In this document: positions 46,652 through 55,278 of the stretch, piece by piece
Layout of the letters: every line of letters begins with the position of its first letter
Numbering within the stretch: position 1 is the stretch's first letter
Assembly (NCBI RefSeq): GCF_001425085.1
Contig: NZ_LMDN01000001.1
Span: 466,206-530,205 of the forward strand
Length of the DNA: 64,000 nucleotides
Reading direction: 5' to 3'
DNA from: Leifsonia sp. Root4
Lineage (GTDB): Bacteria > Actinomycetota > Actinomycetes > Actinomycetales > Microbacteriaceae
The notes under the pieces: model-generated
What the model was told of the DNA's origin: nothing
The model's input: only the letters and a program-made list of their open reading frames with translations
The model's database searches: none
Position numbers and translations under genes: made by a program

Positions 46652-46681
46652 ATTACACCGTTGTCATTAGGGTGGCGTCAA
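46652..46681 (-). promoter_or_regulatory. Candidate SigA-type promoter of whiB2
   Basis: On the minus strand TTGACG (46676-46681) and TGTAAT (46652-46657) are 18 bases apart in the 148-base spacer between galE and whiB2. It gives a leader of about 45 bases. Confidence 0.5.
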
Positions 46682-46749
46682 GTCGCAGATCGTAAACCCT
46701 CAACTCAATATCGAGAGTTCACGACGCGCCGGAGCGTACGAACCGGAAC

Positions 46750-47712
46750 TCAGGCGGCGGCGCGTCGCGCGTCCCAGGCGCTCTGCACCATCGTCCCGAG
46801 GCTGTGCCGCATCTCCCAGTTCAGGTCGCGCCGCGCCAGCTCGCCGGAGGCGACGATGCGGTCAGGGTCGCCGCCGCGGCGGGGTGCGATCTCCGGGGTG
46901 AACGGGATGCCGGTGACCGCGGCCATGGTGCTCATGATCTCACCGACGGAGACGCCGTCGCCGCTGCCCAGGTTGTACACGGGCTCGATCGGGTCCCCGG
47001 CCTGGAGGCGCTCCGCCGCGGCGACGTGCGAGCGGGCGAGGTCGGCCACGTGGATGTAGTCGCGCACGCAGGTGCCATCCGGCGTGTTGTAGTCGTCGCC
47101 GTTGATGCGCGGGGTGCGCCCGTCCAGCAGCGCCTCGAAGACGAGCGGGAAGAGGTTGTGCGGGCTGGTGTCGTAGAGACCGTCGTGACCGGAGCCGACG
47201 ACATTGAAGTAGCGCAGCGAGGTGTGGGCGAGGCCCGTCGCGATGCCCTCATCGCGCAGCAGCCACTCTCCGATGAGCTTGCTCTCGCCATAGGGCGATT
47301 CCGGGGCCTTCGGGGTCGCCTCCGTCACCAGATCGGTGTCAGGCGTGCCGTAGACGGCGGCGCTGGAGGAGAACACGATGCGGCCGACACCGGCGTTCTG
47401 CATCGCCTGGAGCAGCACCGTCGTCGCCGTGACGTTCTGCTCGTATGTGTGCAGCGGTCGCTGCACCGAGACCCCGGCGTACTTGAAGCCGGCGACGTGA
47501 ACGACGCCGTCGATGGTGTTCTCGGCGAAGAGCGTGGCCAGCAGCTCGGCGTCGAGGATGCTGCCGCGGTAGAACGGCACCTCGGCCGGAACGAAGTCGG
47601 CGTGGCCGCTGGAGAGGTCATCCACGATGACGACGTCGATGCCGTCGGCCAGGAAGGCCCGCACAACATGCGAGCCGATGTATCCCGCGCCACCCGTTAC
47701 CAACCACGCCAT
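46750..47712 (-). CDS. galE: UDP-glucose 4-epimerase
   Basis: 320 residues of the extended short-chain dehydrogenase family. NAD-binding VTGGAGYIGSHVV at the N-terminus, SSSAAVYG, the catalytic YGESK (YxxxK), RYFNVVGSG and GDDYNTPDGTCVRDYIHV (UDP-sugar part) are clear GalE marks. It interconverts UDP-glucose and UDP-galactose and so supplies galactose for envelope polysaccharides. The start at MAWLVTGG is the family N-terminus; GGAGATGGGG precedes it. It overlaps the small upstream membrane gene by 16 bases. Confidence 0.92.
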   Translation of the reverse strand: MAWLVTGGAGYIGSHVVRAFLADGIDVVIVDDLSSGHADFVPAEVPFYRGSILDAELLATLFAENTIDGVVHVAGFKYAGVSVQRPLHTYEQNVTATTVLLQAMQNAGVGRIVFSSSAAVYGTPDTDLVTEATPKAPESPYGESKLIGEWLLRDEGIATGLAHTSLRYFNVVGSGHDGLYDTSPHNLFPLVFEALLDGRTPRINGDDYNTPDGTCVRDYIHVADLARSHVAAAERLQAGDPIEPVYNLGSGDGVSVGEIMSTMAAVTGIPFTPEIAPRRGGDPDRIVASGELARRDLNWEMRHSLGTMVQSAWDARRAAA

Positions 47713-47861
47713 TGCTGCCCCATCTCCAGTGAGTTCCGCGGCGCCTGCCGCAGGCCAGCCTCCACTGTATTGCAGCGGCCGTAGCCGTCGCGCCGCAGGA
47801 CGATGATCGTGTGGACGATGGCCCAGATCACGAGGGCCAGGAGCGGAATGAGAATCAACAT
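47697..47861 (-). CDS. Possible 54-residue single-pass membrane protein
   Basis: An N-terminal hydrophobic helix (MLILIPLLALVIWAIVHTII) is followed by VLRRDGYGRCN and a short polar end. Small proteins with a helix and an 'RRDGYGR' turn recur in Microbacteriaceae. The stop lies inside galE (16-base overlap), so it may be the first gene of the galE transcript. The ribosome site is poor and the C-terminal half is doubtful, so this is tentative. Confidence 0.4.
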   Translation of the reverse strand: MLILIPLLALVIWAIVHTIIVLRRDGYGRCNTVEAGLRQAPRNSLEMGQQWRGW

Positions 47862-47978
47862 GGCAGAAAGTCTTGCTCTTGTGTTTTTCTGCCGCGAGTG
47901 GCAGCATTGACAGCATTCGTCGAGTTCCTGCCATGTCGGACGGCATCCGGGCGCTCGGCCCATTCGACGGAGGGTGAC

Positions 47979-48974
47979 ATGCTCGAGAAGGTCGTCTGCA
48001 TCGCGTTGCCAGGCATGGCACCGTTCGAGTTCGGCGTCGTCTGCGAGGTGTTCGGGATCGATCGCTCCGCCCAGGGCGGCCCGGCCTTCGATTTCACGAT
48101 CGTCGCGGCAGAGCCGGGGCCGATCCGCATGAAGCTCGGCTTCGACATCGTCATCTACAACAATCTGGAGGCCGCCGCCGACGCCGACCTCGTCGTCGTG
48201 CCCGCGTACATGGATTCCTCGATCAGCGCGGAGGGCGCCCCCGCGGTGCACCCCGAGATCCTGCGGGTGATCCAGGAGGCTGAGGCCCGCGGCGCCTGGG
48301 TGCTCAGCGTCTGCAGCGGCGCCTTCGTGCTCGGCGAAGCCGGGCTGCTCGACGGCCGCCGCAGCACGACGCACTGGCTCTACACCGACAAACTCGCTGA
48401 GCGTTTCCCCGGCACAACCGTCGACGCCGATGTGCTCTTCGTCGAGGACCGTCACGTCGTCACGGGTGCGGGCACCGCCGCCGGCATCGACGCCGCACTG
48501 CACATCGTGCGCCGGGAGCTCGGGGCATCCGCGGCCAACATCATCGCCAGGCGCATGGTCGTGCCGCCGCAGCGCGACGGCGGGCAGTCGCAGTTCATCC
48601 AGCTGCCGACCGCGACGGCGCCGAACGACTCGTTGGCCGCCGTGACCGACTGGATGCTGCAGCACCTCGATCAGGAGCTCACCGTCGACCAGCTCGCCCG
48701 CACGGCGCTGATGTCGCCGCGCACCTTCGCCAGGCGCTTCCGGGCAGAGCTCGGAACGACGCCGACGGCCTGGCTCAACCGTCAGCGTCTGCTGCGCGCG
48801 CAGCAGTTGCTCGAGGAGAGCGAGCTCGGCCTCGAGATCATCGCCGGCGACACGGGCTTCGGCACCGCAGCGGTGATGCGGCACCACTTCGTCAAGGTGC
48901 TGCAGACGACGCCGACGGCGTATCGGCGCACCTTCGGTTCCCGCCGGGGCGCCCGCGAGCTGCTCGACGCCTGA
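47979..48974 (+). CDS. GlxA-type transcriptional regulator (DJ-1/PfpI plus AraC HTH)
   Basis: 331 residues. A DJ-1/PfpI-like GATase1 domain (about 1-190) with the nucleophile-elbow sequence VCSGAFVLGEAGLLDGRRSTTHW is followed by a double HTH of the AraC type (about 225-320; TVDQLARTALMSPRTFARRFRAELGTTPTAWLNRQRLLRAQQLLE). GlxA-family regulators act on catabolic or stress genes; the effector is unknown. GGAGGG precedes the ATG by 4 bases. It is followed by a 25-bp perfect hairpin and converges on manA. Confidence 0.9.
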   Translation: MLEKVVCIALPGMAPFEFGVVCEVFGIDRSAQGGPAFDFTIVAAEPGPIRMKLGFDIVIYNNLEAAADADLVVVPAYMDSSISAEGAPAVHPEILRVIQEAEARGAWVLSVCSGAFVLGEAGLLDGRRSTTHWLYTDKLAERFPGTTVDADVLFVEDRHVVTGAGTAAGIDAALHIVRRELGASAANIIARRMVVPPQRDGGQSQFIQLPTATAPNDSLAAVTDWMLQHLDQELTVDQLARTALMSPRTFARRFRAELGTTPTAWLNRQRLLRAQQLLEESELGLEIIAGDTGFGTAAVMRHHFVKVLQTTPTAYRRTFGSRRGARELLDA

Positions 48975-48989
48975 ACACTCGCAGTCGTT

Positions 48990-49042
48990 CCCCGCTGATC
49001 GAGTAGCGCGACGCTGCGCGTCGCGCTACTCGATCAGCGGGG
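48990..49042. terminator. 25-bp perfect inverted repeat, bidirectional terminator or REP element
   Basis: Bases 48990-49014 and 49018-49042 are exact reverse complements with a 3-base loop (TGC). The repeat fills the gap of the convergent GlxA-type and manA genes. The core CTGATCGAGTAGCGCGAC resembles a palindrome family that I recall as dispersed in Microbacteriaceae genomes. Confidence 0.7.
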
Positions 49043-49059
49043 TGCGCTCAGACACGGCG

Positions 49060-50301
49060 TCAGCCGACGGTGGCGACGAAGAGCGTGCCGGAACCGGCGA
49101 CGCTGAGCGTTCCCTCCTCCGGCGTGATGAACACGGATTCGCCGCGGGCGATCTCGCTCGCGTTGCGCCCGCCCGTCAGCCGCAGCGTTCCGGCCGTGCA
49201 GAGCGCGATCGCCGCACCGCTCAGGGTGACCTCCGACGACGCATCGGCTTCGGCCCGCTCGATCGCGTACAGCACGAAATCGGGGACGTCCGGCCGGTAG
49301 ACGCGCACACCGTCCGCGGGGCGTTCCGGCTCCAGGCGCGGCACGGGAACGGGGTCGAAGCGCAGCACCTGCAGCAACTCGTCGACGTCGATGTGCTTGG
49401 GCGTGAAGCCACCGCGCAGCACATTGTCGCTGGCTGCCATCAGCTCGATGCCGAGTCCGTCGAGGTACATGTGAATGTTGCCTGCCGGCAGATAGAGCGC
49501 CTCGCCGGCCCGGAGCGTCACCCGGTTCAGCAGCAGCGCGAGCACGATGCTCGGGTCTCCTGGGTAGGCATCGGCGAGGGTGCCCACCGTCGCGAACTCG
49601 GCGGCGAACGGGCTGTTGGCGAGCGCTGCGGATGCGGCGAGCGCCACGACCCGCTCGACCAGCCACTTCACCTCGCCGCTGTCCTCGCCGCGGCCGTCGC
49701 GCAGCAGCCACTCGACGGTGTCCCGCAGGCCGTCGCGTCCGCGTAGCACAGCCTCCAGCGCCGCGAGCGGACTCGGCTGGGGGTCGGCGGTCGCGGCATC
49801 CGCCCTCTGCAGCTCGGCGACGATGTCGAGGGTCTGTGCGAGGTCGCGGAAGCCGCAGAGTGCGTCGAATCTCTCGCTCAGCGCCACGATCAGCTCCGGC
49901 TTGTGGAAGGCGTCCTTGTAATTGCGATCCGGAGCATCGATGGCGATGCCCGCCTCGTTCTCGAGCGCGAATCCGGCGCGCGCCTGCTCGGGCGACGGAT
50001 GCGCCTGCAGCGACAGCGGTCCGGCGGCGGCCAGCACCTTGAGCAGGAATGGCAGGCGTTCGCCGTGCTCGGCGATGCTCCGCTCCCCCAGCACGCCGAC
50101 CGGGTCGCTCTGCACGAGCTCCGACAGCGTCGCCGCGGATCCGCCCCGTGCGCCGACGATCACGCTCGGCGATCCCGAGTGCGCACCCAGCCAGAGCTCG
50201 GCCTCCGGGGCCCCGCTCGCCGGGTGCCCGAGCAATTCGGCGATCGCCGTGCGCGATCCCCAGGCGTAATCGCGCGGGGTGTTGGTGATTGCTACAAACA
50301 T
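49060..50301 (-). CDS. manA: Mannose-6-phosphate isomerase, class I
   Basis: 413 residues. It interconverts fructose-6-phosphate and mannose-6-phosphate, supplying GDP-mannose for mannosylated lipids and polymers. The class-I cupin features are seen: DYAWGSRTAIAELLG, AELWLGAHSGSPS, FLLKVLAAAGPLSLQAHPSPEQAR (zinc ligands Gln/His), YLPAGNIHMYLDGLGIELMAASDN and a C-terminal cupin. It is close to whiB2 and the large glycosyltransferase, as in other actinobacteria. Confidence 0.94.
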   Translation of the reverse strand: MFVAITNTPRDYAWGSRTAIAELLGHPASGAPEAELWLGAHSGSPSVIVGARGGSAATLSELVQSDPVGVLGERSIAEHGERLPFLLKVLAAAGPLSLQAHPSPEQARAGFALENEAGIAIDAPDRNYKDAFHKPELIVALSERFDALCGFRDLAQTLDIVAELQRADAATADPQPSPLAALEAVLRGRDGLRDTVEWLLRDGRGEDSGEVKWLVERVVALAASAALANSPFAAEFATVGTLADAYPGDPSIVLALLLNRVTLRAGEALYLPAGNIHMYLDGLGIELMAASDNVLRGGFTPKHIDVDELLQVLRFDPVPVPRLEPERPADGVRVYRPDVPDFVLYAIERAEADASSEVTLSGAAIALCTAGTLRLTGGRNASEIARGESVFITPEEGTLSVAGSGTLFVATVG

Positions 50302-50370
50302 CGTGGGGTCCTGTCCTGCTGGCGTGAGACCAAACTACCAAGTGCCTTCGCCGCCGGCCGTCCCGCCACC

Positions 50371-50416
50371 TATGCTGAGCGTGACATCACCGACAGGCCC
50401 CTGGCGACAGGGGCCT
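50371..50416 (+). promoter_or_regulatory. Candidate -10 box and leader hairpin before the acyl-CoA dehydrogenase
   Basis: TATGCT (50371-50376) would start a transcript near 50383. Its leader then holds an 8-bp perfect hairpin (50395-50402 with 50409-50416) about 12 bases before the GGAG ribosome site. It could be an attenuator or just a stabilising stem. Confidence 0.4.
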
Positions 50417-50438
50417 CCGTTTGCAATGGAGCGCCGTC

Positions 50439-51617
50439 ATGACCTTCGAGCCCCTCATCTCCGACTTCTACAACTACGAGTCGTTGCTCAGCGAGCAGGA
50501 GAAGGAGGCGATCATGGCGCTGCGCGGCTACCTCGACTCCGAGGTGCGCCCCATCATCGGCGGTTACTGGGATCGTGCGGAGTTCCCCACCGAGATCGTG
50601 CGGCCGCTGGCCGAGCTCGGTCAGTTCAGCTACGCCTGGGACGAGACCCGACCATTCGAGAACTCCGCCGTCTTCCGCGGCTTTCTCGCCTTCGAGCTGG
50701 CCAGGGTCGATGCATCCGTCGCGACCTTCGTCGGCGTGCAGAACGGTCTGAGCTGCGGGTCGATCGCCGTCTGCGGCTCGCCGGAGCAGCGCGCGGAATG
50801 GCTGCCGCGCCTGGCATCCGGTGAGGTCATCGGCAGCTTCGGCCTGACCGAGCCGCAGAGCGGATCCGATAGCGCCCAGGGCCTGCGCACCACCGCCAGG
50901 CGCGACGGGGACAACTGGGTGCTGAACGGCGCCAAGCGCTGGATCGGCAACGCCACGTTCGCCGACATCACGGTGATCTGGGCGAAGGATGTCGCGGACA
51001 ACCGGGTGTTGGGCTTCATCGTGCCGACCAGCTCGCCCGGCTACACCGCGAGCAAGATCGAGGGCAAGATCAGCCTCCGCGCCGTGCAGAACGCCGACAT
51101 CACCCTCGAGGACGTCGTCGTGCCCGAGTCGCTCCGGCTGGCGAACGCCAACTCGTTCAAGGACACGGCGAAGGTGCTCCGGCTGACGCGTGCGGAGGTC
51201 GCCTGGGCCGCCGTCGGCGTCGCGGCCGGCGCCTACGAGGCGGCCGTTGCGTACTCCAGGGAGCGTGAGCAGTTCGGCAAGCCGATCGGAGCGCACCAGC
51301 TGGTGCAGGACATGCTGGCGAAGAGCCTCGGGAACATCACCGCATCGCTCGGCATGGTCGTCCGGGTCTCCGAGATGCTCGACCGCGGCGAGCAGCGCGA
51401 CGAACACTCCGCCCTGGCCAAGGCGTTCGCGACCTCCCGCATGCGCGAGACCGTGGCGTGGTGCCGCGAACTCTTCGGTGGCAACGGCATCGTGATCGAC
51501 TACGACATCGCCCGCTTCTTCGCCGACGCGGAGGCGCTGTACTCCTACGAGGGCACGCGCGAGATGAACACGCTCATCGTCGGGCGCAGCATCACCGGGC
51601 AGGCGGCGTTCGTCTGA
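50439..51617 (+). CDS. Acyl-CoA dehydrogenase, glutaryl-CoA dehydrogenase-like
   Basis: 392 residues, the normal ACAD length. N-terminal helical domain, FAD-binding middle domain (GSFGLTEPQSGSDSAQGLRTTARRDGDNWVLNGAKRWIGNA) and C-terminal helical domain ending YEGTREMNTLIVGRSITGQAAF, where the glutamate of YEGT is the expected catalytic base. That ending and the N-terminus are the pattern of the glutaryl-CoA dehydrogenase branch; without testing the pocket the acyl substrate is open. The ATG at 50439 has GGAG 7 bases ahead. No beta-oxidation partner is nearby, so it stands alone between manA and the polysaccharide locus. Confidence 0.9.
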   Translation: MTFEPLISDFYNYESLLSEQEKEAIMALRGYLDSEVRPIIGGYWDRAEFPTEIVRPLAELGQFSYAWDETRPFENSAVFRGFLAFELARVDASVATFVGVQNGLSCGSIAVCGSPEQRAEWLPRLASGEVIGSFGLTEPQSGSDSAQGLRTTARRDGDNWVLNGAKRWIGNATFADITVIWAKDVADNRVLGFIVPTSSPGYTASKIEGKISLRAVQNADITLEDVVVPESLRLANANSFKDTAKVLRLTRAEVAWAAVGVAAGAYEAAVAYSREREQFGKPIGAHQLVQDMLAKSLGNITASLGMVVRVSEMLDRGEQRDEHSALAKAFATSRMRETVAWCRELFGGNGIVIDYDIARFFADAEALYSYEGTREMNTLIVGRSITGQAAFV

Positions 51618-51666
51618 GATCGCCCCTGCCGCGGTGGGGCGGCCGTGCCGCGCCGTCCGAGTTCGA

Positions 51667-51672
51667 TAGCCT
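51667..51672 (+). promoter_or_regulatory. Candidate -10 box, leaderless start of the first ligase gene
   Basis: TAGCCT ends 6 bases before the ATG at 51679. The only ribosome-site-like word (GGAG) lies one base from the ATG, too close to act as one. Confidence 0.4.
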
Positions 51673-51678
51673 TGGAGC

Positions 51679-52980
51679 ATGAAGCCGGTCCGTAGCCGTT
51701 TTGCCGTGCGCGCACTGGCCTCCCTGCTGCTGTTCACGGCCATTGCCGGCCAGTTCTGGCGCAACCTGCTCGGATGGTGGGGCTGGGGTGCCCTGGCGCT
51801 CTTCGTCGTCGTCGCCGCCGTGGTCGCGCTCGTGCGGTTGCGGCCGGACTGGTCGTGGCGCCGGATGCCGAAGAGCCTGTGGCTCTTCGTCGGTTTCTCC
51901 GTGCTGTCCCTCGCGTGGTCGTTCTACCCCGGTGCGACGGCCATCGGCATCGCGGCCCAACTCTCGGCCACCCTCTCGGCGCTCTTCCTCGGGCTCTGCC
52001 TGAGCTGGGTCGAGTTCCTGCGCACCTTCGGCGTCGCGCTGCGTTGGGTGCTCGGCCTCTCGCTGCTGTTCGAGATCTACGTCGCCGGGGTCGTCGGCGG
52101 TCCGATCCTGCCCTTCTTCACCGACTACGACGGCACGGTTCCCGCCGCCTTCTACTGGTCACGCGGGCTGCTCTTCGACGGCGGCCCGATCGAGGGCATC
52201 GTCGCCAACCGCAACCTGCTGGCCGCCGCCGCGCTCATGGCCGTGATCGTCTTCGGCGCCCAGCTGGCGGCACGGAGCGTGCGCAGGGGCCCCGGCATCT
52301 TCTGGCTGGCCACCGCCGTGTTCACGCTCGCCCTGACGCGTTCGGCCACCGTGATGATCGCCGTCGCCGTCGTCGCGCTGGCGCTCGGCTTCGCGCTGTG
52401 GGCCCGCAGGGTCGGGCCGGAGGCACGGCGCCCCGTCTACCTCACCGCTGCCGGACTGCTCGTGCTCGGCGGCGTACTGCTCGTCGCGCTGTGGGGCCAG
52501 CTGTTGGCCCTCTTCGGCAAGAGCGAGGACCTGACCGGGCGATTCGACATCTGGTCGTCGGTCGCCGGCCTCGCCGCGGAGCGCCCCGTCGCCGGCTGGG
52601 GCTGGGTGGGCTACTGGGCCCCGTGGGTCGAACCGTTCGATGACCTCGCGGTCCGCAAGGGCGTCACATACCTGCAGGCCCACAACGCCTGGCTCGACGT
52701 GTGGCTGCAGCTCGGCGTCATCGGCGTCGTCCTCTTCGCCGCACTCGTGATCGGAACCCTCTGGCGCAGCTGGTTCCTGGCCGTCGACCGGCCCAGGGAC
52801 GCGCTGGAGGACAATCGGCCGTATGCGGCATCCGCCCTCGTGCCGTTCCTGCTCATGGTCGCGTTCATCGTGCAGAGCGTCGCGGAAAGCCGGATCCTGA
52901 TCGAGAGCGGCTGGATGCTGCTGGTCGCGCTCGCCATCATCACCAAACGCAATCTCGGCCGCGTCGAGACGATGCCCTGA
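51679..52980 (+). CDS. O-antigen ligase/polymerase family protein (first of a tandem pair)
   Basis: 433 residues with about eleven or twelve transmembrane helices and one larger external loop. The Wzy_C/WaaL pattern is seen in GRFDIWSSVAGLAAERPVAGWGWVGYWAPW and, after it, AHNAWLDVWLQLGVIGVVLF, whose His 335 matches the essential 'HN' position of ligases. Such proteins polymerise or transfer lipid-linked polysaccharide at the outer face of the membrane. It opens the locus and is followed after 3 bases by a paralogue. Confidence 0.88.
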   Translation: MKPVRSRFAVRALASLLLFTAIAGQFWRNLLGWWGWGALALFVVVAAVVALVRLRPDWSWRRMPKSLWLFVGFSVLSLAWSFYPGATAIGIAAQLSATLSALFLGLCLSWVEFLRTFGVALRWVLGLSLLFEIYVAGVVGGPILPFFTDYDGTVPAAFYWSRGLLFDGGPIEGIVANRNLLAAAALMAVIVFGAQLAARSVRRGPGIFWLATAVFTLALTRSATVMIAVAVVALALGFALWARRVGPEARRPVYLTAAGLLVLGGVLLVALWGQLLALFGKSEDLTGRFDIWSSVAGLAAERPVAGWGWVGYWAPWVEPFDDLAVRKGVTYLQAHNAWLDVWLQLGVIGVVLFAALVIGTLWRSWFLAVDRPRDALEDNRPYAASALVPFLLMVAFIVQSVAESRILIESGWMLLVALAIITKRNLGRVETMP

Positions 52981-52983
52981 CGC

Positions 52984-54288
52984 ATGGATGCCGCAAGACG
53001 CCCCGTGCTGCCGCCCGCCGTCGCCCACCTGCTGGGCTCGGCGCGCTTCGCCGCGGCCCTGACGCTGTGCATCCTCGGCGCCGCCTTCAGCACCCACCTG
53101 TTGCGGGCGACGATGGGATGGCCGGGTCTGCTCGCCATCCTCGTCGCCCTCGTCGCCCTCGCCACTCTCTCGCTCCTCGCCCGCAGGCAGGCGATCGACT
53201 GGTACGGCCTGCCGCCGATCACATTGCTCGTCTTCCTCGGCTGGACCATGATCTCGGTGTTCTGGAGCACGACGACGGTGCTGAGCGGGGCCAAGGTGCT
53301 CTACCTGCTGCTCTTCACGGCGCTGGGTGTCTATCTGACACTCGTGCGCGACACGATCCAGCTGGTGCGCGGACTCGGCGACGTGCTGCGTGTGCTGCTC
53401 GGCCTCTCCCTCGCCCTCGAGGTGCTCTCCGGGGTGCTCCTCGATCTGCCGATCGCCTTCCTCGACATCCAGGGCAACCTCACCTCGCTCGGGCCGCTGC
53501 AGGGCGTCTTCGGCAGCCGCAACCAACTCGGCCTGATCGCACTGATCGGGCTGATCACCTTCTCGATCGAATTCATGACACGCTCGGTGCCACGGATGCA
53601 GGGCGCGTTCTCAATCGGGCTCGCGACGCTCTGCGTGCTGCTCTCCGGCTCGCCCGTGACCATGGGCGCCTTCATCGTCGTCGGCATCGCCGCGCTGGCG
53701 CTCGCCGGCATCCGTCGGGTGCCGAGCGCAACGCGCATGTACTGGCAGCTCGGCCTGCTGACGGTCGTGGCCATCACCGCCCTCGTGCTCTGGCTGACGC
53801 GCTCCAGGATCCTCGAACTGCTCAATGCCGGAAGCGAGTTCGAGGTGCGCATCGCGGTCTGGCGCGAGATCGTGCGGTACTCGCAGATGAACACGCTGCA
53901 GGGCTGGGGGTGGGTGGGCGCCTGGCCGCCGCTGGAGCCGCCGTACATCTGGATCAACCTCGCCACGCGTGGCACCCAGAACTCGGCGCTCAGCGCCTTC
54001 TACGACGTGTACTTCCAGCTCGGGATCGTCGGACTCATCAGCTTCAGCGCCCTGATCGGCTTCGCACTCGTGCGCTCGTGGCTGCTCGCCAGTGAGAAGC
54101 GCAGCTCTGTCTACGTCTGGCCCGCGCTCATCGTGGTCGCGCTGACCGTGACCTCATTCGCCGAGAGCACGGTGCTCGGCGAGTACGGCTGGATGCTGCT
54201 CATCGTCTGCGCCATCAAGGCCTCGCAGAGCATGAGCTGGCGGGACGCCCTGCGCCGGCACGAGCCTGCACCGGTTCCGGAGGAATAG
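52984..54288 (+). CDS. O-antigen ligase/polymerase family protein (second of the pair)
   Basis: 434 residues, about twelve helices, the same plan as the preceding gene with shared marks (EVRIAVWREIVRYSQMNTLQGWGWVG; C-terminal GEYGWMLLIVCAI). At the place of the ligase 'HN' it has QNSALSAF, with Gln 332 where the first protein has His 335. If that histidine is catalytic, as in characterised WaaL/Wzy proteins, this copy may have a different activity or act as a partner. It converges on the GT2 gene at 54295 with a 6-base gap. Confidence 0.87.
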   Translation: MDAARRPVLPPAVAHLLGSARFAAALTLCILGAAFSTHLLRATMGWPGLLAILVALVALATLSLLARRQAIDWYGLPPITLLVFLGWTMISVFWSTTTVLSGAKVLYLLLFTALGVYLTLVRDTIQLVRGLGDVLRVLLGLSLALEVLSGVLLDLPIAFLDIQGNLTSLGPLQGVFGSRNQLGLIALIGLITFSIEFMTRSVPRMQGAFSIGLATLCVLLSGSPVTMGAFIVVGIAALALAGIRRVPSATRMYWQLGLLTVVAITALVLWLTRSRILELLNAGSEFEVRIAVWREIVRYSQMNTLQGWGWVGAWPPLEPPYIWINLATRGTQNSALSAFYDVYFQLGIVGLISFSALIGFALVRSWLLASEKRSSVYVWPALIVVALTVTSFAESTVLGEYGWMLLIVCAIKASQSMSWRDALRRHEPAPVPEE

Positions 54289-54294
54289 CCCCGA

Positions 54295-55278
54295 TCAGAC
54301 GGGCTGGATCAGATCGCGCAGCACATCCTGCGCGCCGAGCCCGAAGCGGCGGTACCTCCCGCTGAACCATTCCTTCAGCACGGGGATCAGGCGAAGCAGG
54401 CGGGCGCGGGGGTAGCCGCTGCGCACTCGCTCGTGCACGACCTTGTCCTGCGCCAGCTCGACGACGTGCTGGGGCGCCCCCGTTCCCGGGAGTCGCTCGG
54501 CCAGGTCGATGGCCCGCGCCAAGAGGCGGGCATCGCGGTCTGTGCGCGGCTGCATGAGGCGGGCCAGCCGGATCGACCCCGTCAGGGATGTCGCACCGAT
54601 CTGGTTGGCGCCGTGCTGGCGGTAGTCGATCAGATCCTGCTCGATCAGCAGAAGGCGGTCTGTCGACGCCGCGATCACGGCAAGCCACTCGTCGTGCACC
54701 CAGGACGCGGGGAATGGGCGGGCGCGCTCGATGAGACCGCGACTCACCACCGCGGTGGCCCCCGTGACCAGGTTGCGCCGCAGCAGAGTGTCGATGGCGC
54801 GACCACCGCGAATCTCGCGCCGCTCCGACTCGGAGACGTTGAGCGTCTCGAGGAGGCGGAGCCCAGTCGGCGTCCCGATCGCATCGACGATCCGCGCGTC
54901 GCTGTGCACGAGCTCCAACTCCGCGCGCGCGCGGAACGCCTCCTCGATCACCGCGATCTTGCCGTCATCCCAGCGATCGTCCTGGTCGCACAGTGCGATG
55001 ATCTCGCCTGAGCACGCGCCCAGTGCCTGCTCGAAATTGGCCGTCACCCCGAGCGCGAACTCGTTGCGCAGGATGCGCAGGGCCGGCACGGGGGCATGGA
55101 GGCTCGCCCACTCCGCGACGCTCGCTTCGATGATCGCAACCGTGTCGTCACGTGAGGCATCGTCGGAGACGATGATCTCGTCAACGGGGCGTGTCTGGGC
55201 GAGGATGCTCCGCAACTGCTCGCGGATGAACGCGGAGCCGTTGTGCGTCGCAAGGGCGACGGAGATGCGCGCGGTCAT
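54295..55278 (-). CDS. Glycosyltransferase family 2 (rhamnosyltransferase-like)
   Basis: 327 residues. A GT-A fold (about 1-215) with ISVALATHNGSAFIREQLRS, the nucleotide loop DDASRDDT and CDQDDRWDDGKI (the DxD-type metal site), then a basic helical C-terminus. Close relatives transfer rhamnose or other deoxysugars to polysaccharide repeat units; the sugar cannot be fixed from sequence. The start codon overlaps the stop of the GT4 gene by 4 bases, so the two are co-translated. Confidence 0.88.
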   Translation of the reverse strand: MTARISVALATHNGSAFIREQLRSILAQTRPVDEIIVSDDASRDDTVAIIEASVAEWASLHAPVPALRILRNEFALGVTANFEQALGACSGEIIALCDQDDRWDDGKIAVIEEAFRARAELELVHSDARIVDAIGTPTGLRLLETLNVSESERREIRGGRAIDTLLRRNLVTGATAVVSRGLIERARPFPASWVHDEWLAVIAASTDRLLLIEQDLIDYRQHGANQIGATSLTGSIRLARLMQPRTDRDARLLARAIDLAERLPGTGAPQHVVELAQDKVVHERVRSGYPRARLLRLIPVLKEWFSGRYRRFGLGAQDVLRDLIQPV

